Of a stretch of 64,000 nucleotides of DNA, positions 51,035 through 59,610 are shown in pieces. Within the stretch, counting starts at the first letter, position 1; each line of letters starts with the position of its first letter. The position numbers and the translations under genes are program-made. The notes beneath the pieces are model-generated. The model had not been told where the DNA came from. It did no database searches and saw only the letters and a program-made list of their open reading frames with translations. Origin of the DNA: Georgenia thermotolerans (GTDB lineage Bacteria; Actinomycetota; Actinomycetes; Actinomycetales; Actinomycetaceae); NCBI RefSeq assembly GCF_009193185.1, contig NZ_VUKF01000009.1, positions 46,726 to 110,725 of the forward strand, given 5' to 3'.

Positions 51035-51541
51035 TCAGAGCCGCTTCGTCATGATCGTGGTGGGCCGGAGCGCGCCGCCGGGGTCGGTCGCGTAGTCCGG
51101 GATGACGCCGACGCGCTCCCAGCCCCACCGCCGGTAGACCGCCTCCGCGCGGCTGCCGGTCTCGGTGTCGAGCACGAGGAGCGTGCGGCCCGTGGCGCGG
51201 GCGGCGTCCTCCAGGGCCGCCATCAGGGCCGCGGCGACCCCGCGGCCACGAGCGGCCGGGTGGACCATGAGCTTGGCGACGTCGGCGCGGTGGCCGGCGT
51301 TGGGCATCGGGGACGGGATCAGGCGCACGGTGCCCAGGAGGCGCCGGTCGTCGTCGCGCGCCACCCAGGTCATCGCCCCCGGCTGGGTCAGCGCCCCCTG
51401 CCAGAACGCCCGCGCCTGCTCGGCGGTCGTCGGGTGGAGGAAGCCCAGGCTGGCGCCGTCGGCGACGCAGGCCTGCAGCAGGGCGGCCAGCTCCTGGGCC
51501 GCACGAACGGACTGCCCGGCCGGCACGAGCGCGATGTCCAC
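51035..51541 (-). CDS. GNAT family N-acetyltransferase
   Basis: A 168-residue GCN5-type acetyltransferase. The acetyl-CoA loop is in VHPAARGRGVAAALMAALED, and LLVLDTETGSRAEAVYRRWG is the usual C-terminal strand-helix. Substrate unknown (antibiotic, amino acid or protein amine). It lies 38 bases upstream of the fusion gene on the same strand and could be co-transcribed with it. Confidence 0.87.
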   Translation of the reverse strand: MDIALVPAGQSVRAAQELAALLQACVADGASLGFLHPTTAEQARAFWQGALTQPGAMTWVARDDDRRLLGTVRLIPSPMPNAGHRADVAKLMVHPAARGRGVAAALMAALEDAARATGRTLLVLDTETGSRAEAVYRRWGWERVGVIPDYATDPGGALRPTTIMTKRL

Positions 51542-51591
51542 AGCCCGAGCCTGCCACGCCTGTGTTTCGCCGATGTGTCGCCGGCTCCTCC

Positions 51592-51612
51592 GCAGCCGGA
51601 ATGCCCGTCTGG
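51592..51612. repeat. Short intergenic repeat, copy B
   Basis: Twenty-one bases matching 45756-45776 with two differences, in the 180-base gap (51542-51721) before the GNAT gene. GCCGGCTCCTCCGCAGCCGG just before it can form a small hairpin. No gene is seen in this gap. Confidence 0.45.
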
Positions 51613-51721
51613 TCGCGGCACCGCCTCGGCTGCACGGTGCGAGGCCCCCGCCGCCGGGCCTCCGCCCGCACGGACCCGCGCGGACATCGCGGCCGCCTCG
51701 TGGTTGCCGCCGGCGGCCGGG

Positions 51722-52537
51722 TCAGGGGGTGAGCGCCCCGGGCCCCTGGAGCACCCCGAGCGCGGCGCTGCCGGCGAGCACCAGCGCGAGCACGCCGAGG
51801 ACGACGGCGGCGAGCGCCCAGTCGGCGCCCGTGACCAGGACGGGCCGCCAGGTCGTGCGCGGCGTCAGGCCGAGCCCGCGGGACTCCAGGGCCTGGGCCA
51901 TCCGCTCGCCCTTGCGCACCGAGACCACGAGCAGCGTGAACACCACGCCGGCGAGGTGGCGCGGGCCCCGCGGACCGTGGCCGCCGGACAGGTCCGCCCG
52001 GACGGCGTGCGCCTGGCTGATGGTGGCCCACTCCCGCGGCATCTCCTGCAGCATCCGGTACCCGGCCAGGATCGCGTAGGTCACCCGGGCGCCGAGCCGG
52101 GCGTTCTGGTGCAGGCTCGTCATGAGCGCGACGCCGTCGGTGGAGAGCAGGAAGCCGATCGCCAGCACGCCCACGAGCAGGGTCCGCGCGGCCAGGGCGA
52201 CGCCGATCTCGACCCCCTCGACCGTCACCCGCAGCGGCCCCGCCTGCCACAGCACCGCCCCGGGCCGGGACAGGGCGTTGACCACCAGCACGCCCAGCGC
52301 GAACAGCGCGAACGGCGCGTGCGCGACCAGCAGCGTGCGCGGGGCGGCGCGGGTGCCGGCCGCGACCGCGGCGAGCGCGAGGAGGTAGAGCACGGCCGGG
52401 GTGAGCGGGTCGAGCACGAACATCACCACGAGCGAGACCACCAGCAGCAGCGCCAGCTTGACGGTGGGGTTGCGCCGGGCGAGCGGGGAGTCGGCGACGG
52501 CGCCCGCCGCGCGGCCGACGACGCCGGGGGCGCTCAT
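51722..52537 (-). CDS. ykoC: ECF transporter transmembrane protein (EcfT/YkoC type)
   Basis: The 271-residue energy-coupling membrane subunit. It has about five hydrophobic helices and the cytosolic coupling helices with the family AxA-type motifs around REWATISQAHAVRADLSGG and VRKGERMAQALESRGLG, which bind the ATPase. ATG 52537 overlaps the stop of the double-ATPase gene (ATGA). Part of the YkoFEDC-type HMP/thiamine importer downstream of the TPP riboswitch. Confidence 0.9.
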   Translation of the reverse strand: MSAPGVVGRAAGAVADSPLARRNPTVKLALLLVVSLVVMFVLDPLTPAVLYLLALAAVAAGTRAAPRTLLVAHAPFALFALGVLVVNALSRPGAVLWQAGPLRVTVEGVEIGVALAARTLLVGVLAIGFLLSTDGVALMTSLHQNARLGARVTYAILAGYRMLQEMPREWATISQAHAVRADLSGGHGPRGPRHLAGVVFTLLVVSVRKGERMAQALESRGLGLTPRTTWRPVLVTGADWALAAVVLGVLALVLAGSAALGVLQGPGALTP

Positions 52538-54396
52538 CGCGCGGCCCCCGCCCGGCGTGCCGGTGGCCCCGCCGGACGTGTCTGGGCCGGCCCTGCCGGA
52601 CGTCTCTGCGGTGGCTCCGCCGGGTGCGTCGGCGCCAGCGGGGCGGCGACGGCGCCGTCGAGCCGGCGCAGCACGTGCCCGACGGCGGGGCCGGGCACCT
52701 GGGCGAGCAGCCACGCCACCAGCGGCGGCAGGGCGAGCCCGGCGCGCGCCAGCACCTCGGCGTCGTCGAGCACCGCGGCGAGCGGACCGTCGGCGAGCAC
52801 GCCGCCCTCGCCCAGCACGACCACGCGGTCCGCCAGGGCGGCGACGGCCCGCAGGTCGTGGCTGGAGAAGACGACGGCCGTGCCGGCGGCGGCTGCCGCC
52901 CGCAGCGCGGCGAGGGTGGCGACGGCGTCGCGCCGGTCCAGGCCGAGCGTGGGCTCGTCGGCGAGCAGGGCGGGGCGCTCGTGGGCGAGCATCGCCGCCA
53001 GGGACAGCCGGCGCTTCTCCCCGCCGGAGAGGCGGAAGGGGTTCTGCTCGGCGAGGTGCTCGAGGCGGTGCCGGCGCAGCTGCCGGGAAACCACCTCGGC
53101 GGCGCGGGCGGCCGGCAGCCCGTGGGCGACCTCCTGGCGCACCGTGTGGGCGAGGAACTGGTGCTCGGGGTTCTGAAACACCAGGCCTGGCCGCGCGCCG
53201 TCGACCCGTCCGGCCGCCGGCGGGAGGAGCCCGGCGAGGGTGAGCAGCAGGGTCGTCTTGCCCACGCCGTTGGCGCCGAGCAGCGCGACGATCTCGCCGG
53301 GGCGCACGGCCAGGTCGATGCCGGCCAGCAGCGGGGCGGCCGCGGGGGCGGCTGGGGAGCGACGGCGCCGGCGCTGCGCACGCGGCGTCTCCCGGCTCAC
53401 CGCCAGACCGATCGCGGCCAGCGCGGGCAGCGCGGGCGGAGTTCCGGGCGGCGAGGCGGGCCGGGCGGCGCCGTCCGCCACCTCGGCGGCGAGCGCGCGC
53501 AGCAGCGCCGCGTTCGCCGGCGCGTCAAGCCCGCCCTCGGCGCCGGTGAGGGCGAGGAGCTCGGCGTCCAGCGGCAACCAGCACCCGGCGGCGTGCAGGG
53601 CACGGGCGTGCTCGCGCAGCACCGTCGCCGTCGGCCCGTCGGCGAGCACCGCGCCGTCGTCGCCCAGGACGAGCGCCCGGGCGGGCAGCCCCGCGGTCCC
53701 CGCCGGCCCGGCCCACTCGTCCAGCCGGTGCTCCACGAGCACGACCGCCGGCCCGTAGCGCCCGACCGCCTCGCCCACCGCGCCGCGCACGGCGGCGACG
53801 CCGGCGGGGTCGAGCATCGACGTCGGCTCGTCGAGGAGCAGCACCGCCGGCTCGGTCACCAGCGCCGCCGCCAGCGCGACCCGCTGCGCCTCCCCGCCCG
53901 AGAGGGTCGCGGTGGCCCGCTCGCGCAGCCCGCCCGCGCCCACCGCGTCGAGCGCCGCGGCGATCCGGGAGTCGATCCCCGCCGGGTCGGCCGCCTGGTT
54001 CTCCAGCGGCAGGGCCAGCTCCTGCTCCACCACGGGCAGGCACACCGCCGCGCCCGGGTCCTGCGCGAGGACCCCCAGGTGGCGCGACCGCTCCACCACC
54101 GGCGCCTCCGCCGTCGCCCCCGCCACGGCCACCTCCCCGGTCAGGGTCGCGCCGACGCTGTGCGGCACCACCCCGGTGATGACCTGGAGCAGCGTGGACT
54201 TGCCCGACCCGGACGCGCCGAGCACCACCACCTGCTCCCCGGCCGCCAGCCGCAGGGACGCCGCGCGCAGCACCGGCTCCGGCCGGCGGGGGTAGCGCAC
54301 CGTCACGTCGCGCAGCGCGAGCACGGGACCGCCGGCGCCGCCGGGGCGCGGGGCCTCGGCCGCGGGGCCCGCGTCCCCGGGTGGGAAGGTGGTCAC
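52534..54396 (-). CDS. ykoD: ECF transporter double ATPase (YkoD type)
   Basis: A 620-residue protein with two ATPase domains. First: Walker A GASGSGKST, signature TLSGGEAQRVALAAAL, Walker B VLLLDEPTSMLDP. Second: Walker A GANGVGKTT, signature LSGGEKRRLSLAAML, Walker B ALLADEPTLGLDR. Both sites look functional. The end is a low-complexity Arg/Pro/Ala tail. GTG 54396 overlaps the S-component stop (GTGA). It drives uptake of HMP (thiamine pyrimidine) or thiamine with YkoE and YkoC. Confidence 0.92.
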   Translation of the reverse strand: MTTFPPGDAGPAAEAPRPGGAGGPVLALRDVTVRYPRRPEPVLRAASLRLAAGEQVVVLGASGSGKSTLLQVITGVVPHSVGATLTGEVAVAGATAEAPVVERSRHLGVLAQDPGAAVCLPVVEQELALPLENQAADPAGIDSRIAAALDAVGAGGLRERATATLSGGEAQRVALAAALVTEPAVLLLDEPTSMLDPAGVAAVRGAVGEAVGRYGPAVVLVEHRLDEWAGPAGTAGLPARALVLGDDGAVLADGPTATVLREHARALHAAGCWLPLDAELLALTGAEGGLDAPANAALLRALAAEVADGAARPASPPGTPPALPALAAIGLAVSRETPRAQRRRRRSPAAPAAAPLLAGIDLAVRPGEIVALLGANGVGKTTLLLTLAGLLPPAAGRVDGARPGLVFQNPEHQFLAHTVRQEVAHGLPAARAAEVVSRQLRRHRLEHLAEQNPFRLSGGEKRRLSLAAMLAHERPALLADEPTLGLDRRDAVATLAALRAAAAAGTAVVFSSHDLRAVAALADRVVVLGEGGVLADGPLAAVLDDAEVLARAGLALPPLVAWLLAQVPGPAVGHVLRRLDGAVAAPLAPTHPAEPPQRRPAGPAQTRPAGPPARRAGAAR

Positions 54397-55007
54397 GGCC
54401 GGGCGGCGCGGCCGATGGCGAAGTTGTCGAGCACGCCGGTCCGGGCGAGCGCGTCGACGATGACCTTGGCGAGCAGCCCACCGAGGATCACGCCGGAGAG
54501 GCACTGCAGGCCGAACCGCAGCCAGAAGATCTCCTGGCCGTACCAGCCGAAGCGGAACGCCGAGAAGAAGAACACCAGGCCCGCGCCGAGCAGCCCGGAC
54601 AGGGCGTAGACGCCCCAGGAGAAGCGGCGGTAGCGGGTCAGGGCGAACGGCAGCTCGCTGCCCGCGCCCTGGATGGCCGCGGACACCATGAGGATCGGGC
54701 CCACCGGGGAGCCGAGGAAGACCACCTCCACCACCGAGGCGATGACCTCGGCCAGGATCCCGGCGAAGGGCCGACGGATGATGGCGATGGCGATCGGGGC
54801 CACCAGCAGCCACCCGCCGAGCAGGAGGTGCTGGGCGAGGTCCCCGGCCGGGCCCATGACGATGCTCAGGCCGTTCCACGCCTGCACGAGCGCCCAGTAC
54901 GCGAAGCCGAAGACCACGCCGAGCACCACCATGAGGACCAGGTCCCGCAGGGCCCAGCGGGGCCGGGCGGGGGCGGCCGGGGCGGGATGGGTCGTGCCGC
55001 TGCTCAT
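54393..55007 (-). CDS. ykoE: ECF transporter S component, HMP/thiamine type (YkoE)
   Basis: The 204-residue substrate-binding membrane subunit has about six helices: LRDLVLMVVLGVVFGFAYWA, RRPFAGILAEVIASVVEVVF, GAGSELPFALTRYRRFSW and a C-terminal LLAKVIVDALARTGVLDNFA. The conserved segment around GSPVGPILMVSAAIQGAGSE fits YkoE. ATG 55007 follows GGAGG. TPP-riboswitch control and the YkoF neighbour identify the substrate class as thiamine or its pyrimidine precursor. Confidence 0.9.
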   Translation of the reverse strand: MSSGTTHPAPAAPARPRWALRDLVLMVVLGVVFGFAYWALVQAWNGLSIVMGPAGDLAQHLLLGGWLLVAPIAIAIIRRPFAGILAEVIASVVEVVFLGSPVGPILMVSAAIQGAGSELPFALTRYRRFSWGVYALSGLLGAGLVFFFSAFRFGWYGQEIFWLRFGLQCLSGVILGGLLAKVIVDALARTGVLDNFAIGRAARP

Positions 55008-55018
55008 CGCCGGCCTCC

Positions 55019-55681
55019 TCACGCCTCGGCCGGGCTGGGCGAGCCCAGCGAGATGGTCAGGTGCGTGACCACGTGCGGCACCACCGCGCCGACCTCGGCC
55101 CAGGCGTCCACGGCGGTCGCGACGACGTCGGCCAGGTCGCCGACGAGCGTGGTGGCGTAGTGCGCGGGGCTGGTGGCGGTGCCGCGGCGCTGGGCGTGGG
55201 CGATGGCCGCCTCGATGTGGGCCATGTGCTCCCCCCCGGCCGACCCGCCGTCGAGCAGCGGGTAGAGCGACCACTGGGCGGCCGCCCGCAGGCCGGTGCG
55301 CGCGATCGCCACCGGCGCGACGTGGGGCAGGCCGGTGACCGCCAGGTCGCAGCTCACCTCGCCCGGGCAGCCGCGCGAGAGCAGCACGTGGGCGACCACG
55401 TGCCCGCCGTCCGAGCGGCGCGACGCCGCCGCCACCAGCGCCGTGAGGTAGGCGGCGAGGCGCTGCTCGGCCGGCGCCGTGCGCGCCCCGACATAGGTGC
55501 TCACCTCGTCGGTCTCGAGGACGAGGTCGTCGGTCAGGCCGGCCGCGGCGGTGTCGGCCAGCGCGCCGAGGATGACGTCGACGAAGTCGTCGCAGTGCGG
55601 GTGGAGGCTCACGCGCATCCCGACGCCGAGCTGGTCGGGCGTGGCGCCGGCGGCGCGCGCCTCGTCGAGCCTGGTGCTCAT
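55019..55681 (-). CDS. ykoF: YkoF-type thiamine/HMP-binding protein
   Basis: The 220-residue soluble protein has two repeats of the YkoF ferredoxin-like fold: LGVGMRVSLHPHCDDFVDVI in the first half and PHVVTHLTISLGSP at the end of the second. YkoF binds two thiamine or HMP molecules and is part of the importer system. ATG 55681 is preceded by GGAGAAGGG. First gene after the TPP riboswitch; the four genes are closely packed with two overlaps. Confidence 0.9.
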   Translation of the reverse strand: MSTRLDEARAAGATPDQLGVGMRVSLHPHCDDFVDVILGALADTAAAGLTDDLVLETDEVSTYVGARTAPAEQRLAAYLTALVAAASRRSDGGHVVAHVLLSRGCPGEVSCDLAVTGLPHVAPVAIARTGLRAAAQWSLYPLLDGGSAGGEHMAHIEAAIAHAQRRGTATSPAHYATTLVGDLADVVATAVDAWAEVGAVVPHVVTHLTISLGSPSPAEA

Positions 55682-55756
55682 CACGGTCCCTTCTCCGGGC
55701 CCGCGGGTACCTCGAGACCCGCCGACGGCGCGCGTGCAGCGCCGGGCGGGTGCCCT

Positions 55757-55841
55757 GCTCCCTACGCCGGTACGAACCGGATCAGGTGTACGGGTCTGCG
55801 GACTTTCCGCACTCTCAGCGCTCCTCAGCGCTCCCCGGGGG
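55757..55841 (-). ncRNA. TPP riboswitch (THI element)
   Basis: Read on the minus strand, the segment has the conserved thi-box parts in order: GGGGAGC, CTGAGAG, GACCCG, ACCTGATCCGGTTCGTACC and GGCGTAGGGA. The P1 closing stem and the two ligand-sensing arms are recognisable. It lies 76 bases before the ykoF start and should lower expression of the transporter when thiamine pyrophosphate is plentiful. Confidence 0.95.
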
Positions 55842-55939
55842 TCGCTTGTGAACCTACCCACCGGCCTGCGGGGTGTCCAGGGCCGTCCAAGCCAGGACCC
55901 GGGGAGCACGTGCCCTGCCGGCGGGCGTTCAAGAACCGA

Positions 55940-55968
55940 TGTAACGGACGGTGGTGTCCCGGCGATGT
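55940..55968 (+). promoter_or_regulatory. Possible ECF-type promoter of the sigma factor gene
   Basis: TGTAAC (55940-55945) and CGATGT (55963-55968) are 17 bases apart, directly before the sigma factor gene. An AAC-containing -35 box is typical for ECF sigma factors that activate their own gene. Not verifiable from this sequence alone. The gap 55842-55982 contains no other feature I can name. Confidence 0.35.
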
Positions 55969-55982
55969 AGAAGGTGACAGGG

Positions 55983-56549
55983 ATGGTTCGCCGAGCACGA
56001 GGTGGTGTGTGGGTGTCAGACGCAGACAGGTTCACGCGCCTGTATCGCGAGCACCGCGCCGAGCTCGAGCGCTTCGTGCGCCGGCGCCTGCCTCCACCGC
56101 AGGTGGAGGACGTCGTCGCGGAGGCCTTCCTGGTGGCCTGGCGCCGGCTCGACGCCGCGCCGGCGGAGCTGCGTCCGTGGTTGTTCGGCATCGCCCGCAA
56201 CCTCATGCTCACGGCGGCCCGCACGCACGGGCGCTGGCACGCCCTGCACGTGCGCCTGGCCGCCGAGCCCGAGCCGGCTGACCTCGAGCTGGCCGCCGAC
56301 GTCGCCTCGCGCACCGACCTCGTCCGCGCCTGGGGCAAGCTCAACGCCGGCGAGCGCGAGGTGCTCACCCTCGTCGCCTGGGACGGGCTCACCGCCCGGG
56401 AGGCCGCCGCCGTGCTCGGCTGCGAGCCGGGCACCTTCCGCGTCCGGCTCCTGCGCGCCCGCCGCCACCTCCTGCGCATCCTCGACCGCCTCCCGCAGGT
56501 CGACGCCTGGCCCGAACGCCCTCTCGCCGAGGAAGGAGCACGTCGATGA
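55983..56549 (+). CDS. ECF RNA polymerase sigma factor
   Basis: A 188-residue sigma-70 family protein. Region 2: RFTRLYREHRAELERFVRRR and LPPPQVEDVVAEAFLVAWRR, WLFGIARNLML. Region 4: LNAGEREVLTLVAWDGLTAR and AAVLGCEPGTFRVRLLRARR. ATG 55983 lies nine bases after AAGG; GTG 56013 would cut to just before region 2 and is also possible. Its stop overlaps the next gene by four bases (ATGA), so sigma factor and membrane partner are coupled. Confidence 0.92.
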   Translation: MVRRARGGVWVSDADRFTRLYREHRAELERFVRRRLPPPQVEDVVAEAFLVAWRRLDAAPAELRPWLFGIARNLMLTAARTHGRWHALHVRLAAEPEPADLELAADVASRTDLVRAWGKLNAGEREVLTLVAWDGLTAREAAAVLGCEPGTFRVRLLRARRHLLRILDRLPQVDAWPERPLAEEGARR

Positions 56550-58099
56550 CTCCCGAACGCACCGTCCTCGCCCAGCTCGCCGACCTCGACCCCACGCGCC
56601 ACGAGCCGCTCGCCGACCGCGAGCAGGTCGACGCCACGCTGGCGTGGGTCCTCGCCCACGACCCCGTCCAGCCCGAGCCGACGGGCTCCCGTCCACACCG
56701 TCGATGGGTGGCGCTCGCGGGTGCCGCGGCGGCCCTGGTCCTCGGTCTGGCCGGCGCGCACGTGCTGCCCGGCCTCATCACCGGCACCGGTTCCACGGCG
56801 GCAGCGGCGACCGTGCCGATGCTCGCCTACGCCCAGCCCGAGGGGACCCCCGCCCGGGCCGAGCTCGAGCAGCTCGCCGACCGCGTCCGGGACGCAGCCG
56901 ACCCGCCCCCGCCCGACGGCGCGTACCGGTACCTGCGGGTGGTGGGGGAGACCTGGGCGTTCGTGAAGAGGTCCCCTGAGGGGAGCATGGAGGCCGACGC
57001 CCTCCAGCTGTCGATGGAGACGTGGGTGGCTCCCGACGGCTCCATCCGCGTGCTGCAGAAGGATGACGGAATCGCTCGCTACGGATATGGCGACTTCGCC
57101 CCCGGCGACTTCCCCCCGCCCGCGGATCTCAGCGGCACACCCGACGAGATCGTGCGGCGGCTCGCTGCCGGCGCACCCAAGGACGAGGCGGCCTACGCCG
57201 TCCTGAGCGCGTACGTGAGCAGCGTGGGGCTGTACGGCGCATACCCCGCCGCGGAACGGTCCGCCTTCCTCGACGGACTGGCGGCCCTGGACGTCACCAG
57301 CTACGGGACGGTGGCGGACAGGGCCGGCCGGACGGGACTCGCCTTCGGTGCCGCCCACCACGTCCCCTACAGGCCCCACCCCGTCCCTGATGACCCGGCC
57401 GCCGCCGAACAGATGCGGCGCTCGTCGCCACCGGCCGACCTCGACGGACACATCGACGACGTCCGGGTCATCCTCGACCCCGTCACCGGCACGCTCCTCG
57501 CCGTCGAGCACATCCAGTCCGGCGTCGACTACCTCCCGATGGACACCGTCACCGGCTACACCACCTTCCTCGAGGACACCTACGTCGCCACCATGCCCGA
57601 GTGTGGCCACCTCGGCTGCGGCGCGAACGGGCCGCCGGCCGACGGCGACTCCCCGTTCGGGGGCGGCGCGGCCCGGCCGGGAACGGAGCCGATCACCGGC
57701 CCCGAGGCGAACCGGTTCTATGACCTGACCAGGGACAGCGACTTCACCTTCGGTCGGCTGCGGCGACAGCCGCTGCCCGACGGCTCCGAGGTCGAGGGCT
57801 TCCTCCGGAATCTTGAGACCGGCACGGAGATGACCTTCACCTATCAGGACGAGAGCGTAGGAGGCCTGCCGGCCGACCTGCTCGACGATCCCGAGTACAC
57901 GGCCTATGACCTTCCCGGCGGCCGCGGCTTCATCTACCTCAGTGACCGCACCGCGACGCTCCGCGGTCAGTCGCACGACGGCACACGAACGGCCGTCGTG
58001 ACGATCAACGCGCCCGGGGCCGGCACGCTGGCGAACGAGGATCTCGCCTTCGCCCGGGACGTGTTCGTGCCGGGGCTCCTGAGGGGATCAGCGGAATGA
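56546..58099 (+). CDS. CU044_5270 family membrane-anchored protein, probable sigma-factor partner
   Basis: A 517-residue protein with a short cytosolic N-terminus (about 50 residues: RTVLAQLADLDPTRHEPLAD), one membrane helix (WVALAGAAAALVLGLAGAHV) and a large outer domain. This layout and its position after an ECF sigma factor match the actinobacterial CU044_5270 family. It may act as a sensor or anti-sigma factor through the N-terminal segment, though no zinc-binding anti-sigma motif is present. The outer domain has a paired-cysteine loop, PECGHLGCGANG, that could form a disulfide or bind metal. Confidence 0.85.
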   Translation: MTPERTVLAQLADLDPTRHEPLADREQVDATLAWVLAHDPVQPEPTGSRPHRRWVALAGAAAALVLGLAGAHVLPGLITGTGSTAAAATVPMLAYAQPEGTPARAELEQLADRVRDAADPPPPDGAYRYLRVVGETWAFVKRSPEGSMEADALQLSMETWVAPDGSIRVLQKDDGIARYGYGDFAPGDFPPPADLSGTPDEIVRRLAAGAPKDEAAYAVLSAYVSSVGLYGAYPAAERSAFLDGLAALDVTSYGTVADRAGRTGLAFGAAHHVPYRPHPVPDDPAAAEQMRRSSPPADLDGHIDDVRVILDPVTGTLLAVEHIQSGVDYLPMDTVTGYTTFLEDTYVATMPECGHLGCGANGPPADGDSPFGGGAARPGTEPITGPEANRFYDLTRDSDFTFGRLRRQPLPDGSEVEGFLRNLETGTEMTFTYQDESVGGLPADLLDDPEYTAYDLPGGRGFIYLSDRTATLRGQSHDGTRTAVVTINAPGAGTLANEDLAFARDVFVPGLLRGSAE

Positions 58100-58154
58100 T
58101 CCCCATCGGACGAACGACAGCGCTCACGCGCCGAGGCCCGTGACGCCGGGCTCC

Positions 58155-58160
58155 TACGCT
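58155..58160 (+). promoter_or_regulatory. -10 box of a probably leaderless pirin mRNA
   Basis: TACGCT ends six bases before the pirin ATG (58167) and no ribosome site is present. This -10-to-ATG spacing is characteristic of leaderless transcripts in actinobacteria. Confidence 0.5.
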
Positions 58161-58166
58161 GGCCGC

Positions 58167-59159
58167 ATGACCAACCTCGAGCCCCGGCCCCAGGAGCAGC
58201 TGTGCGCTGCCGGGACGGCCACCGTCGACGTCGAGCTCATCGAGCCGCGAGACGTGCCGCTAGGCGGCCCACGGGCGATGACGGTGCGGCGCACGCTGCC
58301 GTCGCGCCAGCGCTCCCTCATCGGGCCGTTCTGCTTCGCCGACCACTACGGCCCGGACGACATCGCCGTCTCCGGCGGCATGGACGTGGCCCCGCACCCG
58401 CACATCGGCCTGCAGACCGTGACCTGGCTGTTCGAGGGGGAGGTGCTGCACCGGGACGCCCTCGGCTCGGAGCAGACCATCGCCCCCGGCCAGCTCAACC
58501 TCATGACCGCGGGCCGCGGCATCTGCCACTCCGAGGAGGGCACGCTGCGGCGCTTCCCCCAGCAGCGGCGCCTGCACGGCGTCCAGCTGTGGACGGCCCT
58601 GCCGGCCGCCGACCGCGACGGCCCGCCGGCCTTCGAGCACGTCGCCGAGCTGCCCGAGCTCGTCGTCGACGGCGCCCGGGTGCGGGTGTTCATGGGAACG
58701 CTGGGCGGGGCGACCTCGCCGGCCCGCGCCTACTCCCCGATGGTCGCGGCCCAGCTCGACCTGCCGGCCGGCGCCGTCGTCCGCCTGCCCGTGGACCCGG
58801 CGTTCGAGCACGGCGTCCTCCTCGACGCCGGGGACCTGCGCGTGGCCGGTCAGCCGCTGCAGCCGGCGTGGCTGGCCTACCTCGCCCCGGGCGCGGACGA
58901 GCTGCTGCTCGAGGCGGGGGAGACCCCCGTGCGGGCGGTGCTCATGGGCGGTGCGCCGTTCGGCGAGCAGGTGCTCATGTGGTGGAACCTCGTCGGCCGC
59001 ACCCACGAGGAGATCGTCGAGGCGCGCGCGCAGTGGCAGGCGGCCCTGGCCGGGGAGGCGGCGGGGCTCGGCCGGTTCGGCGCGGTGACCGGGTACGACG
59101 GTCCGCCGCTGCCCGCCCCGGAGCTGCCGCACCTGCGGCTCAAGCCGCGGTCGCGCTGA
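58167..59159 (+). CDS. Pirin family protein
   Basis: A 330-residue bicupin. The N-terminal metal site is visible: HPHIGLQTVTWLFEGEVLHR with three His, and MTAGRGICHSEE with the last His and Glu. Pirins bind iron or other metals and some oxidise quercetin-like compounds; in bacteria they are often redox sensors. ATG 58167 is chosen over a reading ten codons longer because a -10-like box sits just upstream. The C-terminal cupin ends with GEQVLMWWNLVGRTHEEIVE, a pirin hallmark. Confidence 0.9.
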   Translation: MTNLEPRPQEQLCAAGTATVDVELIEPRDVPLGGPRAMTVRRTLPSRQRSLIGPFCFADHYGPDDIAVSGGMDVAPHPHIGLQTVTWLFEGEVLHRDALGSEQTIAPGQLNLMTAGRGICHSEEGTLRRFPQQRRLHGVQLWTALPAADRDGPPAFEHVAELPELVVDGARVRVFMGTLGGATSPARAYSPMVAAQLDLPAGAVVRLPVDPAFEHGVLLDAGDLRVAGQPLQPAWLAYLAPGADELLLEAGETPVRAVLMGGAPFGEQVLMWWNLVGRTHEEIVEARAQWQAALAGEAAGLGRFGAVTGYDGPPLPAPELPHLRLKPRSR

Positions 59160-59165
59160 CGCGGC

Positions 59166-59474
59166 TCACTCCCCGGCCCGCGGCGGCGCCTCGTCGAGGA
59201 TGTCGTCGTACACGCCCGGGTGCCGTTCGAGCCAGGCGGCCATGAAGGGGCAGACCGCGACCGCCCGGCGGCCGCGGGCCCGCACGTCGTCGAGCGCGCC
59301 GCGGACGATGGTCGACCCGACGCCCCGGCCCTCGAAGGCGGGAATGACGACGGTGTGGACGAAGACGTCCTGGTCACCGGCGACGCGGTACTGGGTGAAC
59401 CCGGCGAGCCGGCCGTCGACGCGCGCCTCGTAGCGGCGCCGTTCGGGGAGGTGGGTGACGGCGATGGCTGCCAT
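59166..59474 (-). CDS. Small GNAT-like N-acetyltransferase (YidJ/COG2388 type)
   Basis: A 102-residue minimal acetyltransferase fold: VDGRLAGFTQYRVAGDQDVF, then HTVVIPAFEGRGVGSTIVRG with the acetyl-CoA loop, and VAVCPFMAAWLERHPGVYDD. This matches the small GNAT group of YidJ-like proteins. ATG 59474 (MAAIAVTH) begins directly with the first strand. Convergent with pirin, six bases apart. Confidence 0.88.
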   Translation of the reverse strand: MAAIAVTHLPERRRYEARVDGRLAGFTQYRVAGDQDVFVHTVVIPAFEGRGVGSTIVRGALDDVRARGRRAVAVCPFMAAWLERHPGVYDDILDEAPPRAGE

Positions 59475-59610
59475 GCGAGCACCCAAGCACAGGGGAGCGG
59501 CGTCAGGGGCGGGGCGGGCGCCCCCACAGTCACGGTCGCGACCGCGGGGGCGGCGCGCCTAGAATCGCAGCCTGCGGCAGGCTCCCGACGCCGGAAAGCA
59601 GGGCGGAGTC

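Noticed and set aside
51000..53381. A possible N-terminal extension of the DUF429-RelA/SpoT protein to about 1387 residues
   Set aside because: The added part runs antisense-like through the GNAT gene and through a wrong frame of the ECF genes, is low complexity, and the DUF429 fold begins exactly at ATG 50996.
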